Below, one piece after another: positions 1 to 7,318 of a DNA stretch of 32,691 nucleotides (position 1 is the stretch's first letter; each line of letters begins with the position of its first letter). A model generated the notes under the pieces. The model was not told the origin of the DNA, did no database searches, and was given only the letters and a program-made list of their open reading frames with translations. The translations under genes and the position numbers were made by a program. Source of the DNA: a virus; IMG/VR virus record IMGVR_UViG_3300033567_000101, positions 1 through 32,691 of that record. One strand, given 5' to 3'.

Positions 1-603
1 CAGCGTGGTGTGGGGTTCCGGATGTCGGAGATAGCCGGTTGCCTGCTGACTCATGAGCATGGAGACCACTGCAAGAGTGTGCGAGACGTGATGAAGGCTG
101 GCGTCGACGTATATGCCAGCTATGGAACGTGGAATGCGCTGAGGTTAGACGGCCACCATCGGGCTCATCCAGTGAAGTCACAGCAGCCGTTCGACCTTGG
201 CACCTGGCGCGTGTTGCCGTTCGAAGTTGAGCACGATGTCTCAGAACCGTTCGGGTACCTGCTGGCGAACAAGAGCGGCGAAAAGCTGGTGTTCCTCACT
301 GACACCTACTATTGCAGATACACGTTTACCGGACTGACTCACATCGCTGTCGAGTGCAACTACAGCATCGAGCTGTTGGACGAAAACATTGCAGCTGGTC
401 GAGTTCCCGCGGTAATGAAGAAGCGGTTGCTGAGGTCTCACTTTTCGCTCGAGCACGTGCTGGACTTTCTGAGAGCTAACGAACTGAAGGGAGTGAGGGA
501 GATATGGCTCTTACATCTGAGCGACAACAACAGCGACGAAACGATGTTCAAACGCCGAGTGCAAGAGGTCACCGGAAAAACTGTCCGAGTGGCCGGAAGG
601 TAA
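1..603 (+). CDS. Metallo-beta-lactamase-fold hydrolase (5' partial)
   Basis: The frame is open from the first base, so the N-terminus is probably outside the window; the GTG at position 10 is unlikely to be the true start. The signature T-H-E-H-G-D-H (the HxHxDH metal motif) lies near the visible N-terminus. Later, V-F-L-T-D-T supplies the usual metal-bridging aspartate, and two more histidines (L-L-R-S-H-F-S-L-E-H and W-L-L-H-L-S) fit the C-terminal metal ligands. Family members usually have about 50 to 60 residues before this motif, which fits the truncation. Many phages carry such proteins as predicted nucleases or phosphodiesterases; the substrate cannot be told from sequence. The LysM gene overlaps its 3' end by about 100 bases. 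The fold is confident, the exact role is not. Confidence 0.85.
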   Translation, partial: QRGVGFRMSEIAGCLLTHEHGDHCKSVRDVMKAGVDVYASYGTWNALRLDGHHRAHPVKSQQPFDLGTWRVLPFEVEHDVSEPFGYLLANKSGEKLVFLTDTYYCRYTFTGLTHIAVECNYSIELLDENIAAGRVPAVMKKRLLRSHFSLEHVLDFLRANELKGVREIWLLHLSDNNSDETMFKRRVQEVTGKTVRVAGR

Positions 604-887
604 AACTCCTTGCCCTCCTCAAACTCGCAGCTCTCGTGATTTTTATGGTAGCGGCGATAAGCGGACTCACCCTGCGGTTACATAACTTCTACGGCACCAC
701 ACACCTTGCAGGGTGGACGAGCTATCGAGTGCAAGATGGAGACACCTTGAGCGGCCTAGCGGCGCGGTTTGACGGACGAGATTATCGGTGGCTGGTGATA
801 GACCAAATAGAGAAACAAAACGGGTTGGGTAGCAGCGCGGCGATTCGAGCGGGAGAGGTCATTCAAGTACCAGTAGGGAGGCGTTGA
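504..887 (+). CDS. Small membrane-anchored LysM protein
   Basis: The 127-residue product has a basic N-terminal tail (residues 1-34), one hydrophobic segment (about 35-55) and a C-terminal LysM domain (about 74-123, with Y-R-V-Q-D-G-D-T-L-S and an I-Q-V-P ending). LysM binds peptidoglycan, so the protein is predicted to sit in the membrane with LysM outside. The ATG at 504 is preceded by a purine-rich AGGGAG site, which supports this start despite the 100-base overlap with the upstream gene. The layout of one membrane segment plus LysM and the small size resemble YneA, the SOS-induced division inhibitor of Bacillus. That is a similarity of architecture only, and an ordinary phage cell-surface protein is equally possible. 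Confidence 0.7.
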   Translation: MALTSERQQQRRNDVQTPSARGHRKNCPSGRKVKLLALLKLAALVIFMVAAISGLTLRLHNFYGTTHLAGWTSYRVQDGDTLSGLAARFDGRDYRWLVIDQIEKQNGLGSSAAIRAGEVIQVPVGRR

Positions 888-891
888 ACTG

Positions 892-1621
892 ATGGGCGGG
901 TTACAGGTGTTCCATTACGAAATGACGGACGTACGGGCGGTGCAAATGAACGGAGATACCTGGTTCGTAGCAACGGACGTGTGCTCCATCTCTAGACATC
1001 AATAATCCTTCGGATGCCGTGAAACGTCTTGATGCGGACGAACGTGCCCTAGTTTCAATCGAGGGCACAAATAATGGGAATCGCCCATTGAACTGCGTCA
1101 GTGAATCCGGGCTTTACACCTTGATTCTGGGCAGCCGCAAGCCGGAAGCACGTGCCTTCAAACGGTGGATTACTCACGATGTTATTCCAACAGTCCGCAA
1201 GACCGGGAGTTATAGTGTCACGCCTAAGTCTCCGGCCGAGATGCTGCTCGAGATGGCAAAGCAGTTTGTGGTCCAGGAACAGCGTATGAGCCATCTTGAG
1301 ACGCAAATACAAGCGGCAAGCCACCGGATCGACAGCCTGGACCGCATTGACGTCGACGGCGATGGCCAGCAGCGCCTGAACAAGATGATTCGCAAGTACG
1401 CACATCAAGAGGGCCTGACGTTCCAGAAGGCGTGGCGCGACTTCACAGACCGTTTTAACACTGCGTATCACACGAACCTGACGGCCCGGGTTGATAACTA
1501 CCGGGACAAGCATGGTCTCCGTGAGCTTTCGAGACCCCAGTACCTGTCCATCGTTGGGCAGTTGGATGATGCGATTCGTGTGGGTGACAAGATGCTCAAT
1601 CAGAGCCCGGTGGGGGTGTAG
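892..1621 (+). pseudogene. BRO-N / ORF6C antirepressor split by a one-base frameshift
   Basis: An ATG at 892 opens the start of a BRO-N domain (F-H-Y-E, then W-F-V-A-T-D-V-C-S-I), but this frame stops at 1003-1005. The remainder of the domain continues in the next frame from about 992 (L-D-I-N-N-P-S-D-A-V-K-R-L-D) through E-S-G-L-Y, S-R-K-P-E-A and F-K-R-W-I-T, all typical BRO-N landmarks. Dropping one T near 991 joins the two halves perfectly. A helical linker follows, then a C-terminal region like the ORF6C domain (K-A-W-R-D-F, about the last 100 residues). The GTG at 1019 has no ribosome binding site. Such proteins bind DNA and act as phage antirepressors. The break could be a real mutation, a sequencing error or, less likely, recoding. 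Confidence 0.82.
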
Positions 1622-1624
1622 ATA

Positions 1625-2122
1625 GTGAAAATGAACAACCAGAAAGAAGCAAATGGAACACTCCAAATCGTATCAAACTTTCTTCAGCACATTCGTGATT
1701 CACCGGCTCCTCACTCATTTGATGAACACTGGACCCGGTGGATTGATTTCCGTCGCCACTACGAGGAGTTCACCAGGAAGTTGATTGAGGAAAATACCGA
1801 GTCACCAATCGAAGCCATCATGTATCTACATTTGCGTGACTGGATGATTAATCACCCTGTATTAGTTGAAACTCAGGTGCCTATCAGCAAGTACCGAGTC
1901 GACTTTCTTCTTTCAACATCGGCGAAAAAGGTGGTTGTCGAATGCGATGGTCACGATTATCACGAACGGACAAAACAGCAGGCTCGAAGAGACAAGCAAC
2001 GAGATAGAGAACTCACGAAATGCGGGTACACGGTTCTTCGATTTACGGGTTCTGAGATATGGGAAAATCCGTGGAACGTGATTCGGGAGATTGAGGAACT
2101 GATGTTTCCATCCGAGGAGTGA
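1625..2122 (+). CDS. DUF559 / Vsr-like PD-(D/E)XK endonuclease
   Basis: The 165-residue protein has an unassigned N-terminal region (1-58) followed by a DUF559-type nuclease domain. Landmarks are S-P-I-E with Glu63, Y-R-V-D-F with Asp93, V-E-C-D-G-H-D-Y-H with Glu106 and Asp108, then R-D-K-Q-R-D-R-E-L and V-L-R-F-T-G-S-E-I. This is the E...D...ExD layout of very-short-patch-repair-like nucleases, which cut DNA in a metal-dependent way. The start is the GTG at 1625, two codons before an ATG and three bases after the antirepressor stop. Phage copies may serve in DNA repair, recombination or host DNA breakdown; the cytosine methyltransferase nearby raises the option of a Vsr-like mismatch role, but this is inference. 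Confidence 0.8.
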   Translation: MKMNNQKEANGTLQIVSNFLQHIRDSPAPHSFDEHWTRWIDFRRHYEEFTRKLIEENTESPIEAIMYLHLRDWMINHPVLVETQVPISKYRVDFLLSTSAKKVVVECDGHDYHERTKQQARRDKQRDRELTKCGYTVLRFTGSEIWENPWNVIREIEELMFPSEE

Positions 2123-2129
2123 CTGAACG

Positions 2130-3191
2130 GTGCCAAAAGGAGATTACCAACGACTCAAAGCGGACGTCGAAGATGGTGCGGTTCCGATTGCGCGCCTTCT
2201 GCTCGAAGCGGTGTCCATGGCGAAGCTCAATGGGGTAGCCAAAGGGCTTGTGATCTTCATCTGGCGTCGTACCTACGGATGGATGGATGTCAACGGTCGT
2301 AAGCACAAATCAGACCGCATCACACTCGCCGAGTTTGCCCAGGCCACTGGGTCCGCGAAGACGTACGTTTCGTCGCAGCTGAAGCTTCTGGTGAAGGCAC
2401 ATGTCATTGAGGAACAGTCCGATCCAGACAACGGTCGCTATAAGCAGTACGGCATGAATACAGATGTATCCGGCTGGGACAAGGTCGTTCTCAATACGGA
2501 TGATTTGCATCAAGCTATCGAAACAAAATTGTACGTTCATAGCACCAAAAATGGCACCTTAACGGTTCAGCAAACACGTAACCGTTCAGCAAATGCTAAA
2601 GGTTTAACAAACGCTGAACCGTTAAGCAATAGCATAACAACAACGTTCAGCAAATGCGTAACCTTCAGGTCCGATAATCCCAGTGGTGGCGCGGGAAGCG
2701 ACGCGTCTAAAGAAAGAAGTACTAAAGAAATAAAGATCGCTGTTGCTGCTACCCCCTATAGTCCCCCGTCGAGGTTTGACGATGAGGTTGAAGCGGTCTT
2801 GAGACAGCACATGGGGAACCCGCACTATCGACTGGTGGGTACAGACTTTCACCTGCTAAAGGAATTGGTGGCTGACGGCGTTTCTGGAGAAGTAATCCTG
2901 CAGGGTATGGCGGAAGGCTTCGAGCGGTACAGACCTAGATTCGATGGTGACAAGATAAGCTCGTTTTCCTACTTCAGAAACATCATTCGTGAATTGTGGC
3001 GCGCGGTCACAGAGCGTGAACAGGCCCACCTTCAGGTGGCAGTTGGACAAGTCAAGAGGGCGGAGTCTACACCAAGGAACAAAGGCGCGCCAAAGGCAGG
3101 TAACTCGCTGGGCAGTGAAGGTTCAACGGCAAACGGACAACGGGACCCGCGTTATGCGGCATTCTACGAGCTGTTTCCGGATACGACGTGA
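2130..3191 (+). CDS. Phage replication initiator (lambda O-like N-terminal domain)
   Basis: This 353-residue protein begins with a winged-helix region like the phage replication protein O N-terminal domain: I-W-R-R-T-Y-G-W, D-R-I-T-L-A-E-F-A-Q-A-T-G, and K-L-L-V-K-A-H-V-I (about 15-115). A low-complexity Asn/Thr/Ser-rich linker (about 140-210) follows, then a helical C-terminal domain with S-S-F-S-Y-F-R-N-I-I-R-E-L-W near residue 280, probably the part that recruits replisome proteins. The linker is encoded by four copies of a repeat (see next entry), matching lambda, whose origin lies inside gene O. Start is GTG at 2130. No separate helicase loader or helicase gene is visible; it may be host-supplied or lie outside the window. 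Confidence 0.75.
   Translation: MPKGDYQRLKADVEDGAVPIARLLLEAVSMAKLNGVAKGLVIFIWRRTYGWMDVNGRKHKSDRITLAEFAQATGSAKTYVSSQLKLLVKAHVIEEQSDPDNGRYKQYGMNTDVSGWDKVVLNTDDLHQAIETKLYVHSTKNGTLTVQQTRNRSANAKGLTNAEPLSNSITTTFSKCVTFRSDNPSGGAGSDASKERSTKEIKIAVAATPYSPPSRFDDEVEAVLRQHMGNPHYRLVGTDFHLLKELVADGVSGEVILQGMAEGFERYRPRFDGDKISSFSYFRNIIRELWRAVTEREQAHLQVAVGQVKRAESTPRNKGAPKAGNSLGSEGSTANGQRDPRYAAFYELFPDTT
2559..2738. repeat. Iteron-like repeats with A-rich tract: candidate replication origin
   Basis: Four copies of a motif with the core GTTCAGC lie in about 100 bases. Copies on the plus strand start near 2561 (AACGGTTCAGCAAA), 2580 (AACCGTTCAGCAAA) and 2642 (AACGTTCAGCAAATGC). The inverted copy at 2613-2623 reads AACGGTTCAGC on the minus strand. 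Copies two and four share 14 identical bases. A purine- and A-rich tract follows at 2707-2738, a plausible unwinding element. The repeats encode the linker of the replication initiator, exactly where lambda-like phages place their origin. The repeats are seen directly; the origin function is inferred. Confidence 0.65.
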
Positions 3192-3204
3192 GGGGTGAGA
3201 GACG

Positions 3205-4770
3205 GTGAGAAGAAGCGACGTACAACTCAACTTATTCAACGCTTCCAGACGTGAGATCATCGTCGACAACTTTGCTGGAGGCGGCGGCGCGAGTACCGGA
3301 ATTGAGTTGGCAACTGGTCGTAGCGTGGACATCGCTATCAACCACGATCCTGCTGCCATTGCGATGCATACGGTCAACCACCCGACGACGGAACACTACT
3401 GCGAGTCGATATGGGATGTGGACCCGCGCAAAGCTACAGACGGCCGTCCGGTGGCACTGTGCTGGTTGTCGCCAGATTGCAAACACTTTTCAAAAGCTAA
3501 GGGTGGAAAACCAGTAGAAAAGAGTATTCGGGGGCTGGCGTGGGTTGCAGTTCGATGGGCGGCAACGGTTAAACCTCGCGTAATCATGCTCGAGAATGTC
3601 GAGGAGTTCAAGACGTGGGGGCCCCTGCTGAAAGATGGGATGCCGGACAAGGACAAGAAAGGCCAGACGTTCCAATCGTTCGTGAATGCGCTCAAGCGTC
3701 AAGGATACCAGGTGGAGTGGAAGGAGCTCAGAGCATGTGACTACGGGGCCCCGACGATTCGCAAACGGTTCTTCTTGATAGCTCGATGTGACGGTCAACC
3801 TATCGTGTGGCCAGAGCCCACACACGGTGTGCCTGATAGTCCGGCAGTCAAGCATGGCCGACTGAAACCTTGGCGGACGGCTGCGGAGATTGTCGACTGG
3901 TCGCTTCCGTGTCCGAGCATCTTTGAACGCAAGAAGGCACTCGCTGAGAACACAATGAGACGTATCGCGCGTGGGATTTACAAGTTCGTTCTCACCGACC
4001 CGAATCCGTTTATTGTCAAAGTGAATCATCATAGTGAACAGTTCCGCGGACAGAAGTTGGACGAGCCGTTGCAGACGATAACCGCAAAGAACGGCTGGGG
4101 CATCGTTGCTCCATTCCTTGCTCAGTACCACACGGAGACGGCGCACAGCGAGGTACGAGGTCAAGCGATGACGGAACCGATTCTGACGCTGGACACGTCG
4201 AACCGATACGGATTGGTCGCTGCCTTTCTCGCAAAGCACTACGGCGGCAATTACACAGGCCCTGGAACAGCAATGGACGCGCCAGTATCAACCGTAACGA
4301 CAACAGACCATAACGCGCTGGTCTTAAGTCACCTGACGAAGATGTACGGCACAAATACAGGTCAACGCATTGGCGAACCATTGCACACAGTGACAGCCGG
4401 CGGCAATAAATTCGGCGAAGTTCGCGCGTTCCTGACTCAGTACAACGGCTCAAGTATTGGCCAAGACTTGCGAGGTCCATTGAATACCATCAGCACCCAT
4501 GACCGCTTCGGGCTGGTTGCAGTGCACGGTCAAGACTACGCCATCGTGGACATCGGGATGCGGATGTTGGAGCCACATGAGCTGTTCGCGGCGCAGGGTT
4601 TTCCGGACGATTACATCATCGATCGCGATGTGAACGGAAAGGCTTACCCGAAGTCGGCACAGGTTGCTCGGTGTGGGAATGCAGTGCCGCCACCGTTCGC
4701 AGAGCACCTGGTTCGCGCCAACTTAGCGGAAATGTGTACAAAGCAAAACGCGGCCGTTGGAGCCGATTGA
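3205..4770 (+). CDS. DNA (cytosine-5)-methyltransferase with repeated recognition region
   Basis: The 521-residue enzyme would transfer a methyl group from S-adenosylmethionine to cytosine C5. Motif I is D-N-F-A-G-G-G-G-A-S (21-30). Motif IV is L-S-P-D-C-K-H-F-S with the presumed catalytic Cys92. Motif VI is E-N-V (130-132), motif VIII is R-K-R-F-F-L-I-A-R, and the C-terminal motif G-N-A-V-P-P-P-F closes the fold. Motif IV reads P-D-C instead of the usual P-C, a variant I recognise from mobile-element enzymes. Between motifs VIII and X, about five diverged repeats of roughly 35 residues occupy the target-recognition region (each has a P-x-x-T-[IVL] step followed by G-[LI]-V or a similar turn). 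Start is GTG at 3205. With no partner endonuclease recognised, a role in shielding phage DNA is likely. Confidence 0.92.
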   Translation: MRRSDVQLNLFNASRREIIVDNFAGGGGASTGIELATGRSVDIAINHDPAAIAMHTVNHPTTEHYCESIWDVDPRKATDGRPVALCWLSPDCKHFSKAKGGKPVEKSIRGLAWVAVRWAATVKPRVIMLENVEEFKTWGPLLKDGMPDKDKKGQTFQSFVNALKRQGYQVEWKELRACDYGAPTIRKRFFLIARCDGQPIVWPEPTHGVPDSPAVKHGRLKPWRTAAEIVDWSLPCPSIFERKKALAENTMRRIARGIYKFVLTDPNPFIVKVNHHSEQFRGQKLDEPLQTITAKNGWGIVAPFLAQYHTETAHSEVRGQAMTEPILTLDTSNRYGLVAAFLAKHYGGNYTGPGTAMDAPVSTVTTTDHNALVLSHLTKMYGTNTGQRIGEPLHTVTAGGNKFGEVRAFLTQYNGSSIGQDLRGPLNTISTHDRFGLVAVHGQDYAIVDIGMRMLEPHELFAAQGFPDDYIIDRDVNGKAYPKSAQVARCGNAVPPPFAEHLVRANLAEMCTKQNAAVGAD

Positions 4771-4784
4771 GAGGAGCGTGTGAA

Positions 4785-4955
4785 ATGGACGAGCTGTATG
4801 TGGTGTGGACGAAGTTAGACGACGGATGGCGTCCGAGTTGTCCGTTGACGCGCTATCAAGCTGACGTGTGGAGCGCACAGGACATTACGCAAGGCTATGA
4901 CGTACGTGTGCACCCAGCGCCCCGGATGACGGCGCAGGCATTTGCGGAGGAGTGA
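4785..4955 (+). CDS. Small phage protein of unknown function (56 aa)
   Basis: The ATG at 4785 follows a good GAGAGGAG site, and the gene lies between the methyltransferase and the J-domain gene. The product (M-D-E-L-Y-V-V-W-T-K-L...) is acidic, contains three tryptophans and has no membrane segment. I recognise no family. Its stop lies a few bases before the next start, which supports a shared operon. Confidence 0.6.
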   Translation: MDELYVVWTKLDDGWRPSCPLTRYQADVWSAQDITQGYDVRVHPAPRMTAQAFAEE

Positions 4956-4960
4956 GTGAC

Positions 4961-5491
4961 ATGCCGGATGGACGACGCAAGCAATATGCTGATCCCGAAT
5001 TTTACGAGCGCAAACTGCAGCTTGTGATGGAACGCTTCGGAATCAAGAAAGGTGACTATGAGTGGAACTGGGACCGCTTCGGCGGATGGGTGCAGTTTCG
5101 ATTCAAAGGCGAGTTATATCGCTTCGAGCACAGTGTCGAGAAGGCCAAGGCAAAGGGTGTCAAGCTGTCATACGGATCGGATGCCTTTGCACAAATTGTG
5201 TTGACTCTTGAGGACCTGGCACGGATGCAGGAGCGCGGTATTTACGAGCTGTCAACGTGGATATCGGGATTGAAGTTTCTGCCGCCGGTGGTCGAGGTTC
5301 CGAGTTTCTTTCGTCAGATGGGATTCACTGAGTTACCGGCTGGCGCAGAAGACGTGAGGGAGCGGTACCGGACGTTGGCCAAGCAGTTGCATCCTGATAC
5401 CGGGGGTAACGAGGAAGATTTTAAAGTACTGCAGCGGGCAACGGAGCAAGCTGTGAAATGGTTCGAGACGAAAGGTGGCGATAAGAAATGA
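4961..5491 (+). CDS. Phage protein with C-terminal J-domain
   Basis: The last 50 or so of 176 residues form a J-domain: helix II R-E-R-Y-R-T-L-A-K-Q-L, the H-P-D tripeptide (144-146), T-G-G-N-E-E-D-F, and a final helix. J-domains stimulate Hsp70 (DnaK) ATPase activity. The N-terminal 110 residues are aromatic-rich (Y-E-W-N-W-D-R-F-G-G-W) and look like a separate, unassigned domain that could choose the client. The ATG at 4961 is preferred to the GTG at 4952 because the GGAGG at 4946-4950 is correctly spaced only for the ATG. A phage may use it to redirect host DnaK, for example in replication, as lambda uses host DnaJ. That role is inference. Confidence 0.78.
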   Translation: MPDGRRKQYADPEFYERKLQLVMERFGIKKGDYEWNWDRFGGWVQFRFKGELYRFEHSVEKAKAKGVKLSYGSDAFAQIVLTLEDLARMQERGIYELSTWISGLKFLPPVVEVPSFFRQMGFTELPAGAEDVRERYRTLAKQLHPDTGGNEEDFKVLQRATEQAVKWFETKGGDKK

Positions 5492-5667
5492 TTGCACTCA
5501 AACCCGCAATAGAAGGCCGTGTAACAGAGATCCACGATGATTACGCCGTGGTACGCGATGGTGACGCTACGCAGGTGTACAGCCTCTCATGGTACAGGGT
5601 AGGGAACGACACGCGGTCTCTTGTTGAGATACGGAAGCCGGATGGAGACGGAGATGACGCGGCGTGA
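5488..5667 (+). CDS. Small phage protein of unknown function (59 aa)
   Basis: The ATG at 5488 overlaps the stop of the J-domain gene (ATGA), suggesting translational coupling. The predicted product starts M-I-A-L-K-P-A-I-E-G-R-V-T-E-I and has alternating hydrophobic residues typical of a small beta-barrel, ending in an acidic tail (D-G-D-G-D-D). Its stop overlaps the next start. No family recognised. Confidence 0.6.
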   Translation: MIALKPAIEGRVTEIHDDYAVVRDGDATQVYSLSWYRVGNDTRSLVEIRKPDGDGDDAA

Positions 5668-5894
5668 CGCCGCTAAGCCGTGAGCTAACTGACGCGCTGC
5701 ACGCTGACGGATACCACGTCGTAACGAGGCAGGAGTGGTACGCACAGCAAGCTCGTATAGCGGTGCTGGAGAAGGTGGAGGAGGCAGCGCGGAATATGGT
5801 CGCATCTACTCGTTCAGATACGATCTTCGGATCACATAGCTATATCTACTGGAGCAGAAAATTGATTGATGCCCTGGAGACGCTGGACAAGTGA
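5664..5894 (+). CDS. Small helical phage protein of unknown function (76 aa)
   Basis: A GTG at 5664 overlaps the upstream stop (GTGA) and is preceded by a GGAGACGGAG-type ribosome site. The product is mostly helical, with a likely short coiled coil (Q-Q-A-R-I-A-V-L-E-K-V-E-E-A-A), and has no membrane segment. Many Bacillota phages have helical proteins of this size in the same region. Function unknown. Confidence 0.6.
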   Translation: MTPLSRELTDALHADGYHVVTRQEWYAQQARIAVLEKVEEAARNMVASTRSDTIFGSHSYIYWSRKLIDALETLDK

Positions 5895-5906
5895 GGAGGA
5901 GTTGAC

Positions 5907-6089
5907 ATGGTGCAGATGGTGACCACGGAGACTTGTTGGCTCTGGACAGACACTGCCGAGCAGTTCTACGAGACAGTCAAGGCCGGTCAACCAGTATTCG
6001 CACCCTGGCGAATGACCGCTCCTAAGTTTTGGTTCGACAAGCTGTATATCACGGAGGCGCGAGCCGAACAGGTGGTGTTGGAACTATGA
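5907..6089 (+). CDS. Small phage protein of unknown function (60 aa)
   Basis: The ATG at 5907 follows a strong GAGGAGGAG site with good spacing. The predicted product is tryptophan-rich (four Trp in the first 45 residues) and has no membrane segment. Its last codons overlap the recU start (ATGA at 6086-6089), so translation of the two is probably coupled. No family recognised. Confidence 0.6.
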   Translation: MVQMVTTETCWLWTDTAEQFYETVKAGQPVFAPWRMTAPKFWFDKLYITEARAEQVVLEL

Positions 6090-6625
6090 CAAGGCTAAGT
6101 ACGGGTCAGGGCAATCGCGGCATGGTGCTAGAACAGCTCATCACCTACGCCAACCAGCAGTACATGACCAAAGGGTTAGCCGTCGTGCACAAACGCCCGA
6201 CGCCCGTGAAGATTCTACGAAGCCAAGGATCGCGTATTGTGTCGGCTGTGCTCGAGTCAAAGAGCACCGTCGATTATGAAGGATGCTACAAGGGGCACAG
6301 CTTACAATTCGAGGCAAAGTCTACGCAGAGCAACTCGAGTTGGGCGCTCAAGAACATCCATGACCATCAAATCGAACATCTGCGGCTGAGCGAATCTATG
6401 GGCGCTATCTGTTTCGTGATTCTGGAGTTCGCGCGGCGAGGAGAAATCTTCTACGTCCCGGCACAGTTAGTGGTCAGGGCATACGATGCGGCACTGCGCG
6501 GTGGCACGAAGAGCATGCCATACGACGACATCGAGCGCGTGTGCTACCAGGTGCAAAGCGGGCGCGGAGTGGTGCTCGATTACCTGGCGGTAGTGGACAA
6601 GCTGTTGGAGCAACAGACAGCTTGA
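6086..6625 (+). CDS. recU: Holliday junction resolvase RecU
   Basis: The 179-residue protein matches RecU. N-terminal G-Q-G-N-R-G-M-V-L-E-Q-L-I is followed by the catalytic core S-T-V-D-Y-E-G with Asp63, then F-E-A-K-S-T with Glu76 and Lys78, and a helix with H-Q-I-E-H-L. RecU cuts four-way DNA junctions, and phage copies resolve recombination intermediates before packaging. The ATG at 6086 is chosen because it overlaps the upstream stop and gives the family's N-terminus; the longer frame from 6029 would run into the upstream gene. It is the last gene before the ArpU-like regulator, its usual place in many Bacillota phages. Confidence 0.92.
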   Translation: MTRLSTGQGNRGMVLEQLITYANQQYMTKGLAVVHKRPTPVKILRSQGSRIVSAVLESKSTVDYEGCYKGHSLQFEAKSTQSNSSWALKNIHDHQIEHLRLSESMGAICFVILEFARRGEIFYVPAQLVVRAYDAALRGGTKSMPYDDIERVCYQVQSGRGVVLDYLAVVDKLLEQQTA

Positions 6626-6630
6626 TAGAC

Positions 6631-6661
6631 AAAAAAATCCCCGGCCAGTTGGACCGAGGGA
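6631..6661 (-). terminator. Intrinsic terminator facing left
   Basis: A hairpin pairs TCCCCGG (6638-6644) with CCGAGGGA (6654-6661, one bulged A). On the minus strand it is followed by seven T residues (A7 at 6631-6637 as written), the form of an intrinsic terminator for leftward transcription. It would protect the early operon from antisense transcripts such as read-through from the leftward gene ending at 7661. Confidence 0.6.
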
Positions 6662-6715
6662 ATGAGGGTCATCGACTTGCATCTACGTCCACAACTTATC
6701 ATGGGGGTGGTGTAG

Positions 6716-7210
6716 GTGCAAGGTCAGATAATGCTAGGTATTCCACAAACAGACGTTAAGCGGACACGTCAGGCACTGTACGCATATCTCGCGGTGTATC
6801 GGCGGTACCGGCAGCAGCTCTCGCAGGGTTGGAGCCCTAAGCTCAAGCCGCCGCTGCCGGGATACGAGAAGGCAATGGATCCAGACCTGATACGCCGCCA
6901 AGGGCCTAAGCTAGGTGTCGGTAGCGGTATGACACCGGAGGAGTTCAAGGAGGCGTTTGTCACACGGGTGGAACGTAAGGTGGACAGGCTTCCACCGTAC
7001 GGGCGAGAAGTTATCACCCGGCGCCTGTTAACTTTGCGCTCTGGGTATCGATCCATCCACGACTTACGAAGTGACACGGAAGTTCTGGAGGACATGCAAC
7101 GTGCCGGGTGGGCGTCCGAGAGGGCGTATTATGAACGACAAAAGGCCGAAGCTATTCAGATGCTGGCGGAGATGTTGCACGTAGCTGTATACAGTGATGA
7201 AATTTCGTAG
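6716..7210 (+). CDS. ArpU-like late transcription regulator
   Basis: The 164-residue protein has the layout of the phage ArpU family: an N-terminal I-P-Q-T-D-V-K-R-T-R-Q-A-L followed by a Y-R-R-Y helix, a variable middle, and a C-terminal helix-turn-helix-like region (Y-Y-E-R-Q-K-A-E-A-I-Q-M-L-A). ArpU-type proteins resemble sigma region 4 and act as late-gene regulators just ahead of the packaging genes, the position seen here. The start is a GTG at 6716 after a GGGGGTGG site; an ATG lies five codons further on. The assignment rests on position and overall pattern, so a more distant sigma-like protein is possible. Confidence 0.6.
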   Translation: MQGQIMLGIPQTDVKRTRQALYAYLAVYRRYRQQLSQGWSPKLKPPLPGYEKAMDPDLIRRQGPKLGVGSGMTPEEFKEAFVTRVERKVDRLPPYGREVITRRLLTLRSGYRSIHDLRSDTEVLEDMQRAGWASERAYYERQKAEAIQMLAEMLHVAVYSDEIS

Positions 7211-7318
7211 GGAAACATGATGGAACGGTGAGGATTCAATCCCGGAAAGCAGCGCTACAATGGGGGCAAGGACAGATGTGTCCACGTGGAAAAAGTGAAA
7301 AGTTACAAGGGATGGCGA

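Noticed and set aside
985-1005. Programmed +1 frameshift in the antirepressor
   Set aside because: No slow codon, stop or known slippery motif at the junction; a plain indel or sequencing error explains it better.
2559-2664. CRISPR array
   Set aside because: Repeats are short, partly inverted and unevenly spaced inside a coding gene; they fit iterons instead.
3490-4239. 249-codon leftward open frame inside the methyltransferase gene
   Set aside because: It is opposite a clearly conserved enzyme, has no family pattern and no convincing ribosome site; it is a shadow of codon bias.
7228-7250. tRNA T-arm-like sequence
   Set aside because: GGATTCAATCC looks like a T-loop, but no acceptor, D or anticodon arms can be formed around it.
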